DNA of 5,223 nt from the NCBI GenBank assembly GCA_023819365.1, contig JAMWBP010000070.1, positions 1 to 5,223 on the forward strand, written 5' to 3'. The notes below the pieces were generated by a model. That model was given only the letters and a program-made list of their open reading frames with translations, was not told where the DNA came from and searched no databases. The translations under genes and the position numbers were made by a program. Origin of the DNA: Candidatus Omnitrophota bacterium (GTDB lineage: Bacteria > Ratteibacteria > UBA8468 > B48-G9 > JAFGKM01). Below are positions 1 through 5,223 of the stretch, in pieces (position 1 is the first letter of the stretch; each line of letters begins with the position of its first letter).

Positions 1-528
1 GGATTTATGAAGGATGGGAAGCTACCAAGAGCCAACAGAATTCTCTTCTCTGATGCAATCGGAACTGTTGTAGGCGCAATGTTAGGAACATCCACAGTAA
101 CAAGTTATATAGAAAGTGCAGCGGGTGTATCTTCTGGTGGTAAAACAGGATTTGCTTCAGTAATAACATCTATATGCTTTCTTCTTGCCTTATTTTTCTA
201 CCCTTTCGTAAGAATGATAGGAACAGGTATCCCAGGTGAAAAAGGAATAACCCTTTACCCTGTTACAGCACCTGCTCTGATAATAATAGGAAGTTTGATA
301 ATGGGTACTGTAAAAAGAATAAAATGGGAAGACCATACAGAAAGCATCCCTGCCTTTCTCGCTCTTTTAGGTATCCCACTTACATATAACATTGGTGATG
401 GAATGGCAATGGGATTTATTTCTTATGTCTTTCTGAAGTTATGCTCAGGCAGGTACAAAGAACTTAACTGGGTATTGATAATCATATCTGTTCTTTTTAT
501 TATCAGGTATGCGTTTATATTAAAATAA
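1..528 (+). CDS. NCS2-family (AzgA-like) purine/nucleobase permease, C-terminal part
   Basis: This is the C-terminal portion (175 codons plus TAA) of an integral-membrane nucleobase permease, expected to import purines such as adenine, guanine or hypoxanthine with a cation across the inner membrane. The frame is open to the left edge, and two codons (Gly-Phe) precede the first ATG at position 7, so that ATG is internal; full-length relatives are about 430-450 residues. The signature is the stretch LGTSTVTSYIESAAG at residues 28-42 of the fragment, followed by a Gly-rich GGKTG, typical of the AzgA branch of NCS2. About five hydrophobic segments follow or overlap it, near residues 19-36, 54-73, 88-102, 116-147 and 156-173. 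The C-terminus is short and lysine-ended, as usual. It converges on nfo with 2 bp between the stop codons, and no terminator hairpin is visible. Family assignment is confident; the exact substrate is not determined. Confidence 0.93.
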   Translation, partial: GFMKDGKLPRANRILFSDAIGTVVGAMLGTSTVTSYIESAAGVSSGGKTGFASVITSICFLLALFFYPFVRMIGTGIPGEKGITLYPVTAPALIIIGSLIMGTVKRIKWEDHTESIPAFLALLGIPLTYNIGDGMAMGFISYVFLKLCSGRYKELNWVLIIISVLFIIRYAFILK

Positions 529-530
529 AC

Positions 531-1370
531 CTATATCCTGTGATATTTAAAACCTATATCTTTTAGTATATTAAGGTTCTTTTTATCCATATCCATATCT
601 TCCTTCGGTGTCTCAATAATAAACGGAAGGGCTCCCAAATATTCATTTCTTATCAGCAATTCAAATGTTTCCTTCCCAAGATACCCTTTTCCAATATGCT
701 GGTGCCTATCAAGATGTGAACCTAAAGGTGAAAGAGAATCATTGGCATGGATAACGAATATTCCTTTACGGATAAGTATTCTATCTATTTTTTCAAGCAT
801 ATCTAAAAGGACTTCTTTATCTTTTATATCATAGCCCGCCTGAAATGAATGTGCAGTATCAAAACATATCCCTATATCCCCTTCCAACTTCTCAAAAAGA
901 TATACAAAGTCCTCCCAACGACCACCTATTGTATCTCCCTGTCCTGCAGTATTTTCAATAAGTATCTCCGGCTTCTTTCTAACAAACGGTTTAATACTTT
1001 CAGTGAGGTTTTTGATACCCGCATCAATACCTGCCCCTTTATGACTACCAGGATGTATTATATAATAGTCAGCATTTAACTCTTCTGCTTCCATCATCTC
1101 ATACTCAAACAATTCCCTGGACTTTTTTAATATCCCTTTCTCGGGTGAGGAAAGATTTAGTATATATGGCATATGAATAACCACAGGAGAAATTTTATAA
1201 CTTTTTACTTTTTCTCTGAACTTCATAACTTCATTATTATCCCTTTTCTTCCTTTTCCAGGAGCGTGGATTTTGAAGAAAGATCTGGAAGCAATTACAAC
1301 CCAATAGATTAGCCGTTTCAACTGCACTTGCCAGTCCTTTGTTTATCCAGATATGAGCACCTATAAGCAT
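531..1370 (-). CDS. nfo: Endonuclease IV (deoxyribonuclease IV, AP endonuclease)
   Basis: This is a base-excision-repair enzyme that cuts DNA 5' of abasic sites and removes 3' blocking groups with a three-metal (zinc) centre in a TIM barrel. All nine expected metal ligands are present, numbering from the ATG at 1370: His66 (VIHMPY), His106 (IIHPGSH), Glu139 (IENTAG), Asp171 and His174 (FDTAH), His208 (IHANDS), Asp221 and His223 (DRHQHIG) and Glu253 (IIETP). The length of 279 residues matches the family (about 280), so it is probably active. I chose ATG 1370, giving MLIGAHI, because family members begin almost directly with the IGAH strand. An in-frame TTG at 1379 would add three residues but lies at or upstream of the predicted transcription start. 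No Shine-Dalgarno precedes ATG 1370, and an extended -10 lies 11 bp upstream, so the mRNA may be almost leaderless. The gene stands alone, divergent from the alpha/beta hydrolase gene. Confidence 0.95.
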   Translation of the reverse strand: MLIGAHIWINKGLASAVETANLLGCNCFQIFLQNPRSWKRKKRDNNEVMKFREKVKSYKISPVVIHMPYILNLSSPEKGILKKSRELFEYEMMEAEELNADYYIIHPGSHKGAGIDAGIKNLTESIKPFVRKKPEILIENTAGQGDTIGGRWEDFVYLFEKLEGDIGICFDTAHSFQAGYDIKDKEVLLDMLEKIDRILIRKGIFVIHANDSLSPLGSHLDRHQHIGKGYLGKETFELLIRNEYLGALPFIIETPKEDMDMDKKNLNILKDIGFKYHRI

Positions 1371-1381
1371 AATTAACAACT

Positions 1382-1390
1382 ATTATAACA
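1382..1390 (-). promoter_or_regulatory. Extended -10 promoter for nfo
   Basis: Read on the minus strand, this is TGTTATAAT: a perfect TGn motif followed by a perfect TATAAT hexamer (1387 down to 1382). The -35 region at 17-18 bp spacing (TACAAA or TTACAA, around 1405-1411) is poor, which is common for extended -10 promoters. The expected transcription start is near 1375, leaving only about 5 nt before ATG 1370. This is inferred from sequence alone. Confidence 0.55.
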
Positions 1391-1421
1391 CTGAAATTTT
1401 CTTTTTTGTAATTTTCTCCTC

Positions 1422-1450
1422 TTGACATTCTTTTTATAACTCTATAACAT
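1422..1450 (+). promoter_or_regulatory. Sigma70-type promoter for the alpha/beta hydrolase gene
   Basis: A perfect -35 TTGACA lies at 1422-1427. The -10 is either TAACAT at 1445-1450 (17-bp spacer, 4 of 6 matches) or TATAAC at 1443-1448 (15-bp spacer, 5 of 6). Transcription from about 1455-1457 would give a leader of about 20 nt that includes the AGGAG ribosome site. It stands back to back with the nfo promoter, whose possible -35 is only about 11 bp away, so polymerases at the two sites could interfere. Confidence 0.5.
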
Positions 1451-1464
1451 AGATAATTAAAATC

Positions 1465-1469
1465 AGGAG
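1465..1469 (+). promoter_or_regulatory. Ribosome binding site of the alpha/beta hydrolase gene
   Basis: AGGAG ends 7 nt before ATG 1477 and supports that start. It contrasts with the nfo, HAD and radical SAM starts in this window, which lack a good site. Confidence 0.7.
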
Positions 1470-1476
1470 TGGAAAG

Positions 1477-2409
1477 ATGCAATTTTATCAATATACAAAA
1501 GTAAAAGAGTTTAACTATACCATTAAAGAAAAAGTAGACCTTTACACCAAAGGTATCCTTTCTTTTCCCTCTGCATTTACTTCAGGAGATATATTAAATG
1601 ACACCGTATCTGTTGATATTTTTCAACCAAGGGGGAAAGAAAACTGGCCTGCTGTTATCCTTCTTCATAGTTTAAGAGAAAATAGAAACGGACCAACAGA
1701 ATGGCTTGCTAAAAAATTAGTAAAAAATGGCTTTGGTGCATATCTCCTTCATCTTCCATATCACATAAATAGAGCAGGTGGAAAAAACAGGAATGGGTCC
1801 CTCTTTATCACTGCTGATGTAAACCATTCTGTGAATGCATACCGCCAATCAGTCATTGATATAATGACGCTCTGTGACTGGCTGGAAAAAAGAGAAGAAG
1901 TAACCAGCATAGGTATTACAGGATTAAGTTTAGGAGCAATAATTCTTAATACAGTAATGGGCATTGATAATCGTATTAAGGCAGGTGTTTCTATACTTGG
2001 TGGTGGCAATATCCATTATATATTTACCAGAAGTGTTGTTACACTTCCTCTTGTTATATATGGCATTTTTCATGGATTAAAAATAAGGGACTATAAAAAG
2101 GTGAGTAAGGACTATGTAAGATATTTAAGAGAAGTAAGGAAGACAGATGATATAGAAAAGGTCCCCTGCCCATGGCTATGGTTTCTACTTGACCCTTTGA
2201 CCTATGCACATCTAAATCAACCACGCAATGTCCTTATGGTTAACGCAAGGTTTGACCTTATCATACCTTACAGGGCAGCACTTCAACTCTGGGAAGCACT
2301 TGGTAGACCTGAAATAATATGGCTACCATCAACACATATCACTGCTACATTCTTCCATCCAACCATACTCTATTACACCCTTTACTACTTAAAAAAACAT
2401 TTAACCTGA
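1477..2409 (+). CDS. Alpha/beta hydrolase-fold protein, substrate unknown
   Basis: This 310-residue protein has the alpha/beta hydrolase fold and probably acts as an esterase, lipase or related hydrolase. The nucleophile elbow GLSLG (149-153) places the catalytic Ser at 151 after a hydrophobic strand. The acid is probably Asp260 (in NARFDLIIP) and the histidine His287 (in PSTHIT), so the triad order Ser-Asp-His is intact. The strand AVILLHS (59-65) followed by a long charged loop is the usual oxyanion-loop region. Residues 175-250 form an insertion or cap rich in aromatic and basic residues, without an obvious known domain. The pattern of the first half (HSLREN, LLHLPYH) resembles the ABHD18-like branch, but I cannot confirm this by eye. 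There is no signal peptide, so it should be cytoplasmic. The start is supported by AGGAG and a TTGACA promoter. It is probably monocistronic and converges with the HAD gene. The substrate cannot be deduced. Confidence 0.85.
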   Translation: MQFYQYTKVKEFNYTIKEKVDLYTKGILSFPSAFTSGDILNDTVSVDIFQPRGKENWPAVILLHSLRENRNGPTEWLAKKLVKNGFGAYLLHLPYHINRAGGKNRNGSLFITADVNHSVNAYRQSVIDIMTLCDWLEKREEVTSIGITGLSLGAIILNTVMGIDNRIKAGVSILGGGNIHYIFTRSVVTLPLVIYGIFHGLKIRDYKKVSKDYVRYLREVRKTDDIEKVPCPWLWFLLDPLTYAHLNQPRNVLMVNARFDLIIPYRAALQLWEALGRPEIIWLPSTHITATFFHPTILYYTLYYLKKHLT

Positions 2410-2429
2410 TAACTCATCTTTGCAATGAT

Positions 2430-3212
2430 TTACATACCAAGAAGTTTTTTCGCAGCTTCCACTACACCATCAGAATAGAATAAACTGCTAATAAATCCTC
2501 CATTCTCCTTTATTTTTTCCTTGACTTCCGGATCAGCATTTGCAGGAGCAACCTGTAAAGTAGATATCTCTTTTTCTAACATTGTAAGGTCGTTTACTCC
2601 ATCACAGGCAACAAGAGTAAATTCAGGGGAGATACCTAAAGATTTCTGAATTTTTTTCACTGCAAGCCCCTTGGACATATACCAGGGAAAAACTAAAACT
2701 GTCTTCCCATCAGGAGGGAATACAAAATATGTTTTTTCTTTTATAACCTGGCAAGAATTGAACTCCAGGGTAATTTCTTCTCTATTCAAAGAAGAAAATT
2801 CAAGAGAAAAGATATAGTCAAAGTATTCTGTCAACACACCTTCTTGTGTGTAGGCCTTAAGAAATTCTCTTACAGAGTGAAGATATTTTTTATCAAACTC
2901 TACCTTATAAGAGAGCATCTCATGGTCCCAGCCCGCATCAAGATAAAGTTTCTTATTGATATAAAGCCCACAATTAAGAGATGTTCTACCAATGGCTCTT
3001 ACTGGTCTACTCTTCAAAGAACTTGCTTTAAATACCATATCCTGGATATATGGATGCCAGGTAGTACAGGTTGCCCATAAAACACCACAGGAAGAAATTT
3101 CATCAAGGAATGCTGAAAGACTATCAGGAAACCTTTCATATGGCTCATAACCACCCAGTGCAGTCCCGTCAAAATCAATCACAAATAGTTTTACTTTATC
3201 TGTAATCTTCAT
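2430..3212 (-). CDS. HAD-superfamily phosphatase, Cof/sugar-phosphatase-like (class IIB)
   Basis: This 260-residue protein is a Mg2+-dependent phosphohydrolase that should remove phosphate from a small metabolite such as a sugar phosphate. All four HAD motifs are visible. Motif I is DFDGT, with nucleophile Asp13 and acid/base Asp15. Motif II lies in WATCTTW at 46-52, with a Thr (probably 48 or 50) in the phosphate-binding role. Motif III is Lys181 in MSKGLAV, and motif IV is DGVND at 204-208. The roughly 110-residue stretch between motifs II and III fits a class II cap. The ending VAPANADPEVKEK followed by SDGVVEAAKKLL matches Cof, sucrose-phosphatase and phosphoglycolate-phosphatase-like proteins, where such C-termini are typical. 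The ATG at 3212 has only a weak AGG upstream, while a promoter with ideal 17-bp spacing predicts a leader of only a few nucleotides. It is divergent from the radical SAM gene. The substrate is not predictable from sequence. Confidence 0.88.
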   Translation of the reverse strand: MKITDKVKLFVIDFDGTALGGYEPYERFPDSLSAFLDEISSCGVLWATCTTWHPYIQDMVFKASSLKSRPVRAIGRTSLNCGLYINKKLYLDAGWDHEMLSYKVEFDKKYLHSVREFLKAYTQEGVLTEYFDYIFSLEFSSLNREEITLEFNSCQVIKEKTYFVFPPDGKTVLVFPWYMSKGLAVKKIQKSLGISPEFTLVACDGVNDLTMLEKEISTLQVAPANADPEVKEKIKENGGFISSLFYSDGVVEAAKKLLGM

Positions 3213-3222
3213 ATTGCCTATA

Positions 3223-3251
3223 ATTTTAACTTTTTCAGTTCAACTTTTCAA
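3223..3251 (-). promoter_or_regulatory. Sigma70-type promoter for the HAD phosphatase gene
   Basis: On the minus strand, the -35 TTGAAA (3251-3246, 5 of 6 matches) and -10 TAAAAT (3228-3223, 5 of 6) are separated by exactly 17 bp. The predicted transcription start, near 3216, lies about 4 nt before ATG 3212. The weak AGG at 3219-3217 would then be outside or at the very end of the mRNA. Confidence 0.5.
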
Positions 3252-3329
3252 TTTTATATCGTTCAGAATAATTGCCCCACTTTTATAAGAGATTATTTCA
3301 TACAAGAAATGCTATTTATTTGTATTATG

Positions 3330-3338
3330 TGGTAAAAT
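3330..3338 (+). promoter_or_regulatory. Extended -10 promoter for the radical SAM operon
   Basis: TGGTAAAAT is a TGn motif followed by a TAAAAT hexamer (3333-3338). No good -35 is seen 17-18 bp upstream. The expected start of transcription is about 3343-3346, at or just before the GTG start codon at 3346. This would make the mRNA leaderless. It is inferred from sequence only. Confidence 0.45.
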
Positions 3339-3345
3339 TATCAAT

Positions 3346-4524
3346 GTGAAGGTTCTAACCAAAAAATTAAAAATACTTGGAGAAACAGCAAGGTTTGATG
3401 TATGTGGATATACAAGGTCTGTTGATTCGGCCTATCATTTAAATTCATTTATATATCCCGCAGTGGGTGGAAAAAATAAGGTATACCAGCTTTTCAAAGT
3501 ATTATTATCTAATTTCTGTAAGGCGAACTGTTTTTACTGTATCAATAGAAAAGACAGGGACTGCCCGAGATACAGATTAGAACCCGCTGAATTAGCAGAA
3601 CTCTTTTTCTCTTTATGGAAAAAGGGTTATGTAGATGGACTTTTCCTTTCTTCAAGTATAGATAAGGATGCAAATTCCACACAGGAGAAGATGAACAGGG
3701 CAGTGGAGATTTTAAGAAGAAAATATAACTATTCTGGTTATGTCCATCTGAAAGTCATGCCGGGAGTAGATGAAATTCTTGTAAAAAAAGCAATCAGATT
3801 GTCATCCCGGATTTCACTTAATATGGAGGCACCTGGAACAAAATTTCTAAAGAACATTTCTCCGGACAAAGATTTCTCTGCGTTGCTTCTCAAAAATTTG
3901 AATAGAATGTGCCTTTTAAATAGAGAATATCCTCTGCCAGCAGGTATTACCTCACAACTGATAGTAGGCGCAGCAGGAGAAAGTGACAGAGATATTACCA
4001 GTTTTGTTTTTCATCTTTACAAGAAATTTAACCTTAAAAGGGTATATTACAGTGGATTTGAACCGATTGTAAAAACACCTATGGAAGGTCTGCCTCCCTG
4101 TGCTCCTTTGAGAGAACTACGGCTTTATCAGGCAGATATTTTAATAAGGCAGTATGGCTTTACCCCTTCTGAATTTGTCTTTGATAAAAAAGGAAATTTA
4201 ATTCTTGATAAGGACCCGAAATTAGTATGGGCTGAAAACAACCCTGAGAGATTCCCTGTTGAAGTTAATACTGCATCTATTGAAGAGCTCGTCCGTGTTC
4301 CAGGAATAGGACTTATAGGTGCAAAAAGGATTTTATTAAGAAGAAAAGAAAAAAGGATAACTTCTCCTGAAGAACTAAAAGGTATAAGAATTAATATATC
4401 TCTGTCTTTAAAATTTCTTACTTTCAATGGCAGATATTTCAAAAGGGAGTCCTGTCTAATACCCTGTGATGAAAATAATCCAGTTAAGGAAGAGTATGAA
4501 CCAGTTTATATCAACCAGATATAA
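3346..4524 (+). CDS. Putative DNA modification/repair radical SAM protein with C-terminal helix-hairpin-helix
   Basis: This 392-residue radical SAM enzyme should bind a [4Fe-4S] cluster through Cys58, Cys62 and Cys65 (CKANCFYC) and cleave S-adenosylmethionine to a 5'-deoxyadenosyl radical. The text around it (FKVLLSNFCKANC, INRKD, DGLFLSS, GYVHLKVMPG, NMEAPG, YYSGFEP) matches the family annotated as 'putative DNA modification/repair radical SAM protein', known for linkage to a uracil-DNA-glycosylase-like partner. The C-terminal VNTASIEELVRVPGIGLIGAKR region (about 307-328) is a helix-hairpin-helix with the GIG turn, a nonspecific DNA-binding element. The N-terminal part before the cluster has no recognisable domain. 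The length is near the family's usual 390-420. The start is GTG 3346: the overlapping ATG at 3344 meets TGA at once, and no Shine-Dalgarno is present, which fits a leaderless mRNA. It is followed after 17 bp by a flavin reductase-like gene, and no UDG-like gene is in view. The reaction it catalyses is unknown. Confidence 0.88.
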   Translation: MKVLTKKLKILGETARFDVCGYTRSVDSAYHLNSFIYPAVGGKNKVYQLFKVLLSNFCKANCFYCINRKDRDCPRYRLEPAELAELFFSLWKKGYVDGLFLSSSIDKDANSTQEKMNRAVEILRRKYNYSGYVHLKVMPGVDEILVKKAIRLSSRISLNMEAPGTKFLKNISPDKDFSALLLKNLNRMCLLNREYPLPAGITSQLIVGAAGESDRDITSFVFHLYKKFNLKRVYYSGFEPIVKTPMEGLPPCAPLRELRLYQADILIRQYGFTPSEFVFDKKGNLILDKDPKLVWAENNPERFPVEVNTASIEELVRVPGIGLIGAKRILLRRKEKRITSPEELKGIRINISLSLKFLTFNGRYFKRESCLIPCDENNPVKEEYEPVYINQI

Positions 4525-4530
4525 TAAAAG

Positions 4531-4539
4531 GGGAGGGGG
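4531..4539 (+). promoter_or_regulatory. Strong ribosome binding site of the flavin reductase-like gene
   Basis: A purine-only GGGAGGGGG stretch contains GGAGG at 4532-4536, 5 nt before ATG 4542. It allows efficient initiation on the second cistron and sits wholly inside the 17-bp gap after the radical SAM stop, so translation need not be coupled. Confidence 0.75.
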
Positions 4540-4541
4540 CT

Positions 4542-5078
4542 ATGAAAAAAGCAGATATTCAAACATTTAGAAGATACTGTGCGAGACCAGAAAGGATTGT
4601 CTGGGCTGTGGCTGAATATGAAGGACAAAGGAGTATATGCCCGTTAGGATGGAAGATGAACACTTCTTTTTCTCCTCCGATGATGGCGATTAGTGTCGCA
4701 CATACAAGGTTCACACATGAACTTATTGTTAAGTCAGGTGAGTTCGTCCTTGCCTGGCCTGGTGAAGAGTTAGCAGAAGCAACTCTTTTCTGTGGCACCT
4801 GTAGTGGTAGAAATGTGGATAAGTTTAAAAAGACAGGACTTACACCACTAAAAGGGGAGTATGTGAAAGCACCTTTGATAAAGGAGTGTATAGCCAACCT
4901 TGAATGCAGGATGACAGGACAACTCAACACAGGAGACCACACCATATTTGCAGGCGAAATACTTGCTGTCTGGGTCAATGAAAACCCATCACGCCTTTTA
5001 TGTTCTATTGATGAGTCAAATGGTTATGAGTTCCTCCTTGAAAAAAAAGGTTATCGTTTTGGTGTTGTGAAAAGGTGA
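4542..5078 (+). CDS. Flavin reductase-like domain protein (FMN-binding split barrel, flavoredoxin type)
   Basis: This 178-residue cytoplasmic protein belongs to the flavin reductase-like/flavoredoxin family, which binds FMN in a split beta-barrel and either reduces flavin with NAD(P)H or shuttles electrons. Visible family features are the N-terminal strand region WAVAEYEG, the conserved NTSFSPPMMAISV block (40-52) that forms part of the flavin pocket, GEFVLAWPG (66-74), CSGRNVDKFKKTGL (87-100), where the family usually has an SGR..DKF pattern, and the closing strand GDHTIFAGEILAVWV (131-145). The length is typical (about 160-200). Cys33, Cys84, Cys87, Cys116 and Cys122 are present, but no cluster-binding pattern is obvious. 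It follows the radical SAM gene by 17 bp with a strong ribosome site, so the two are probably co-transcribed. Supplying electrons to that enzyme is an attractive but unproven role; it may equally be an independent flavoprotein. Confidence 0.88.
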   Translation: MKKADIQTFRRYCARPERIVWAVAEYEGQRSICPLGWKMNTSFSPPMMAISVAHTRFTHELIVKSGEFVLAWPGEELAEATLFCGTCSGRNVDKFKKTGLTPLKGEYVKAPLIKECIANLECRMTGQLNTGDHTIFAGEILAVWVNENPSRLLCSIDESNGYEFLLEKKGYRFGVVKR

Positions 5079-5106
5079 GATAAGATTGGATTTTGTAGCA
5101 AAATTT

Positions 5107-5188
5107 GAGATGCATAGGTAACACCTCTCATATCCTTGAAAAGGTAGAAGATATAGATAAAATAAAAGGGTAAGGACAGGGAGGTGTT
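5107..5188 (+). promoter_or_regulatory. Structured leader with sequestered ribosome binding site
   Basis: In the 112-nt gap before ATG 5191, AACACCTCTC (5120-5129) can pair with GGGAGGTGTT (5179-5188): nine Watson-Crick pairs and one G-U pair, covering the whole Shine-Dalgarno. A small internal loop then leads to a second helix, TCCTTG (5133-5138) with TAAGGA (5171-5176). A competing hairpin upstream uses the same strand: AGGT (5116-5119) with ACCT (5123-5126), extended by GAGATG (5107-5112) with CATATC (5129-5134) with one mismatch. The two folds exclude each other, as in a translational switch. I recognise no known riboswitch class. No poly-U follows, so it is not a terminator. Confidence 0.45.
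5180..5186 (+). promoter_or_regulatory. Strong Shine-Dalgarno of the downstream gene
   Basis: GGAGGTG is a near-perfect complement of the 16S 3' tail, and its GGAGG core ends 6 nt before ATG 5191. It decides this start and is entirely inside the predicted sequestering stem. Confidence 0.75.
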
Positions 5189-5190
5189 TA

Positions 5191-5223
5191 ATGGCAGAAT
5201 TTCCGGGCAGATGTGTGCTTAAG
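5191..5223 (+). CDS. Start of a downstream gene, product unknown (3' truncated by window)
   Basis: Eleven codons (MAEFPGRCVLK) run open to the right edge from an ATG with an excellent Shine-Dalgarno. An in-frame TAA at 5158-5160 means the gene cannot start far upstream, and no other ATG lies between, so the start is well supported. Eleven residues are too few to assign a family. There is no terminator between it and the flavin reductase-like gene 112 bp upstream, so it may receive read-through transcription; I saw no convincing promoter in the gap. Confidence 0.65.
   Translation, partial: MAEFPGRCVLK

Noticed and set aside
849..1079. Open frame on the + strand inside nfo, and similar antisense frames inside the hydrolase, HAD, radical SAM and flavin reductase-like genes
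   Set aside because: Each lies wholly opposite a gene with clear family motifs, shows no domain of its own, and looks like a shadow of the coding strand.
1371..1379. TTG codon as an alternative start for endonuclease IV, three residues upstream
   Set aside because: It lies at or upstream of the predicted transcription start, has no Shine-Dalgarno, and family members begin right at the IGAH strand, which ATG 1370 gives.
2410..2429. Possible terminator between the convergent hydrolase and HAD genes
   Set aside because: Only a 4-bp TCAT/ATGA pairing with no GC-rich stem and no U-tract on either strand; not a credible terminator.
5134..5144. CCTT-GAA-AAGG mini hairpin inside the leader
   Set aside because: Only four pairs with a three-base loop, and it competes with the longer helix 5133-5138/5171-5176; not listed as a separate element.
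5107..5188. Leader stem before the last gene read as a rho-independent terminator
   Set aside because: No run of T follows either hairpin; the stem ends on the ribosome site and the start codon follows directly.
5191..5223. Family assignment for the last, truncated gene
   Set aside because: Eleven residues are too few for a family call; naming one would be a guess.

Overview
The window is a 5.2 kb stretch of an AT-rich bacterial chromosome (about 35-40% GC by eye, with many AGA/AGG arginine codons). It carries five complete genes and fragments of two more. No rRNA, tRNA, insertion sequence or CRISPR array is visible. The contents do not fix the organism. A radical SAM enzyme beside a flavin reductase-like protein suggests an anaerobic or microaerophilic bacterium, and the low GC and AGA/AGG use would fit several deep-branching or uncultivated lineages. 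This is inference only.

Layout, left to right. (1) The 3' end of an NCS2/AzgA-type purine permease (+). (2) nfo, endonuclease IV (-), convergent with the permease and only 2 bp from it stop to stop. (3) A 100-bp divergent promoter region. (4) An alpha/beta hydrolase of unknown substrate (+). (5) A HAD-superfamily Cof-like phosphatase (-), convergent with the hydrolase across 20 bp. (6) A 133-bp divergent promoter region. (7) A two-gene transcription unit (+): a radical SAM protein with a C-terminal helix-hairpin-helix, of the type annotated as 'putative DNA modification/repair radical SAM protein', followed 17 bp later by a flavin reductase-like FMN protein. (8) A 112-nt leader and the first 11 codons of another + gene.

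The genes alternate in orientation and mostly look like single-gene units. The one clear operon is radical SAM plus flavoprotein. DNA repair is the theme shared by nfo and, by family annotation, the radical SAM protein; the other genes concern purine uptake and small-molecule hydrolysis.

The most interesting features are regulatory. The leader of the last gene can form a 10-bp stem that buries its strong Shine-Dalgarno sequence, and it has a competing upstream hairpin. Three genes (nfo, the HAD phosphatase, the radical SAM gene) have good -10 elements placed so close to the start codon that their mRNAs should be leaderless or nearly so.
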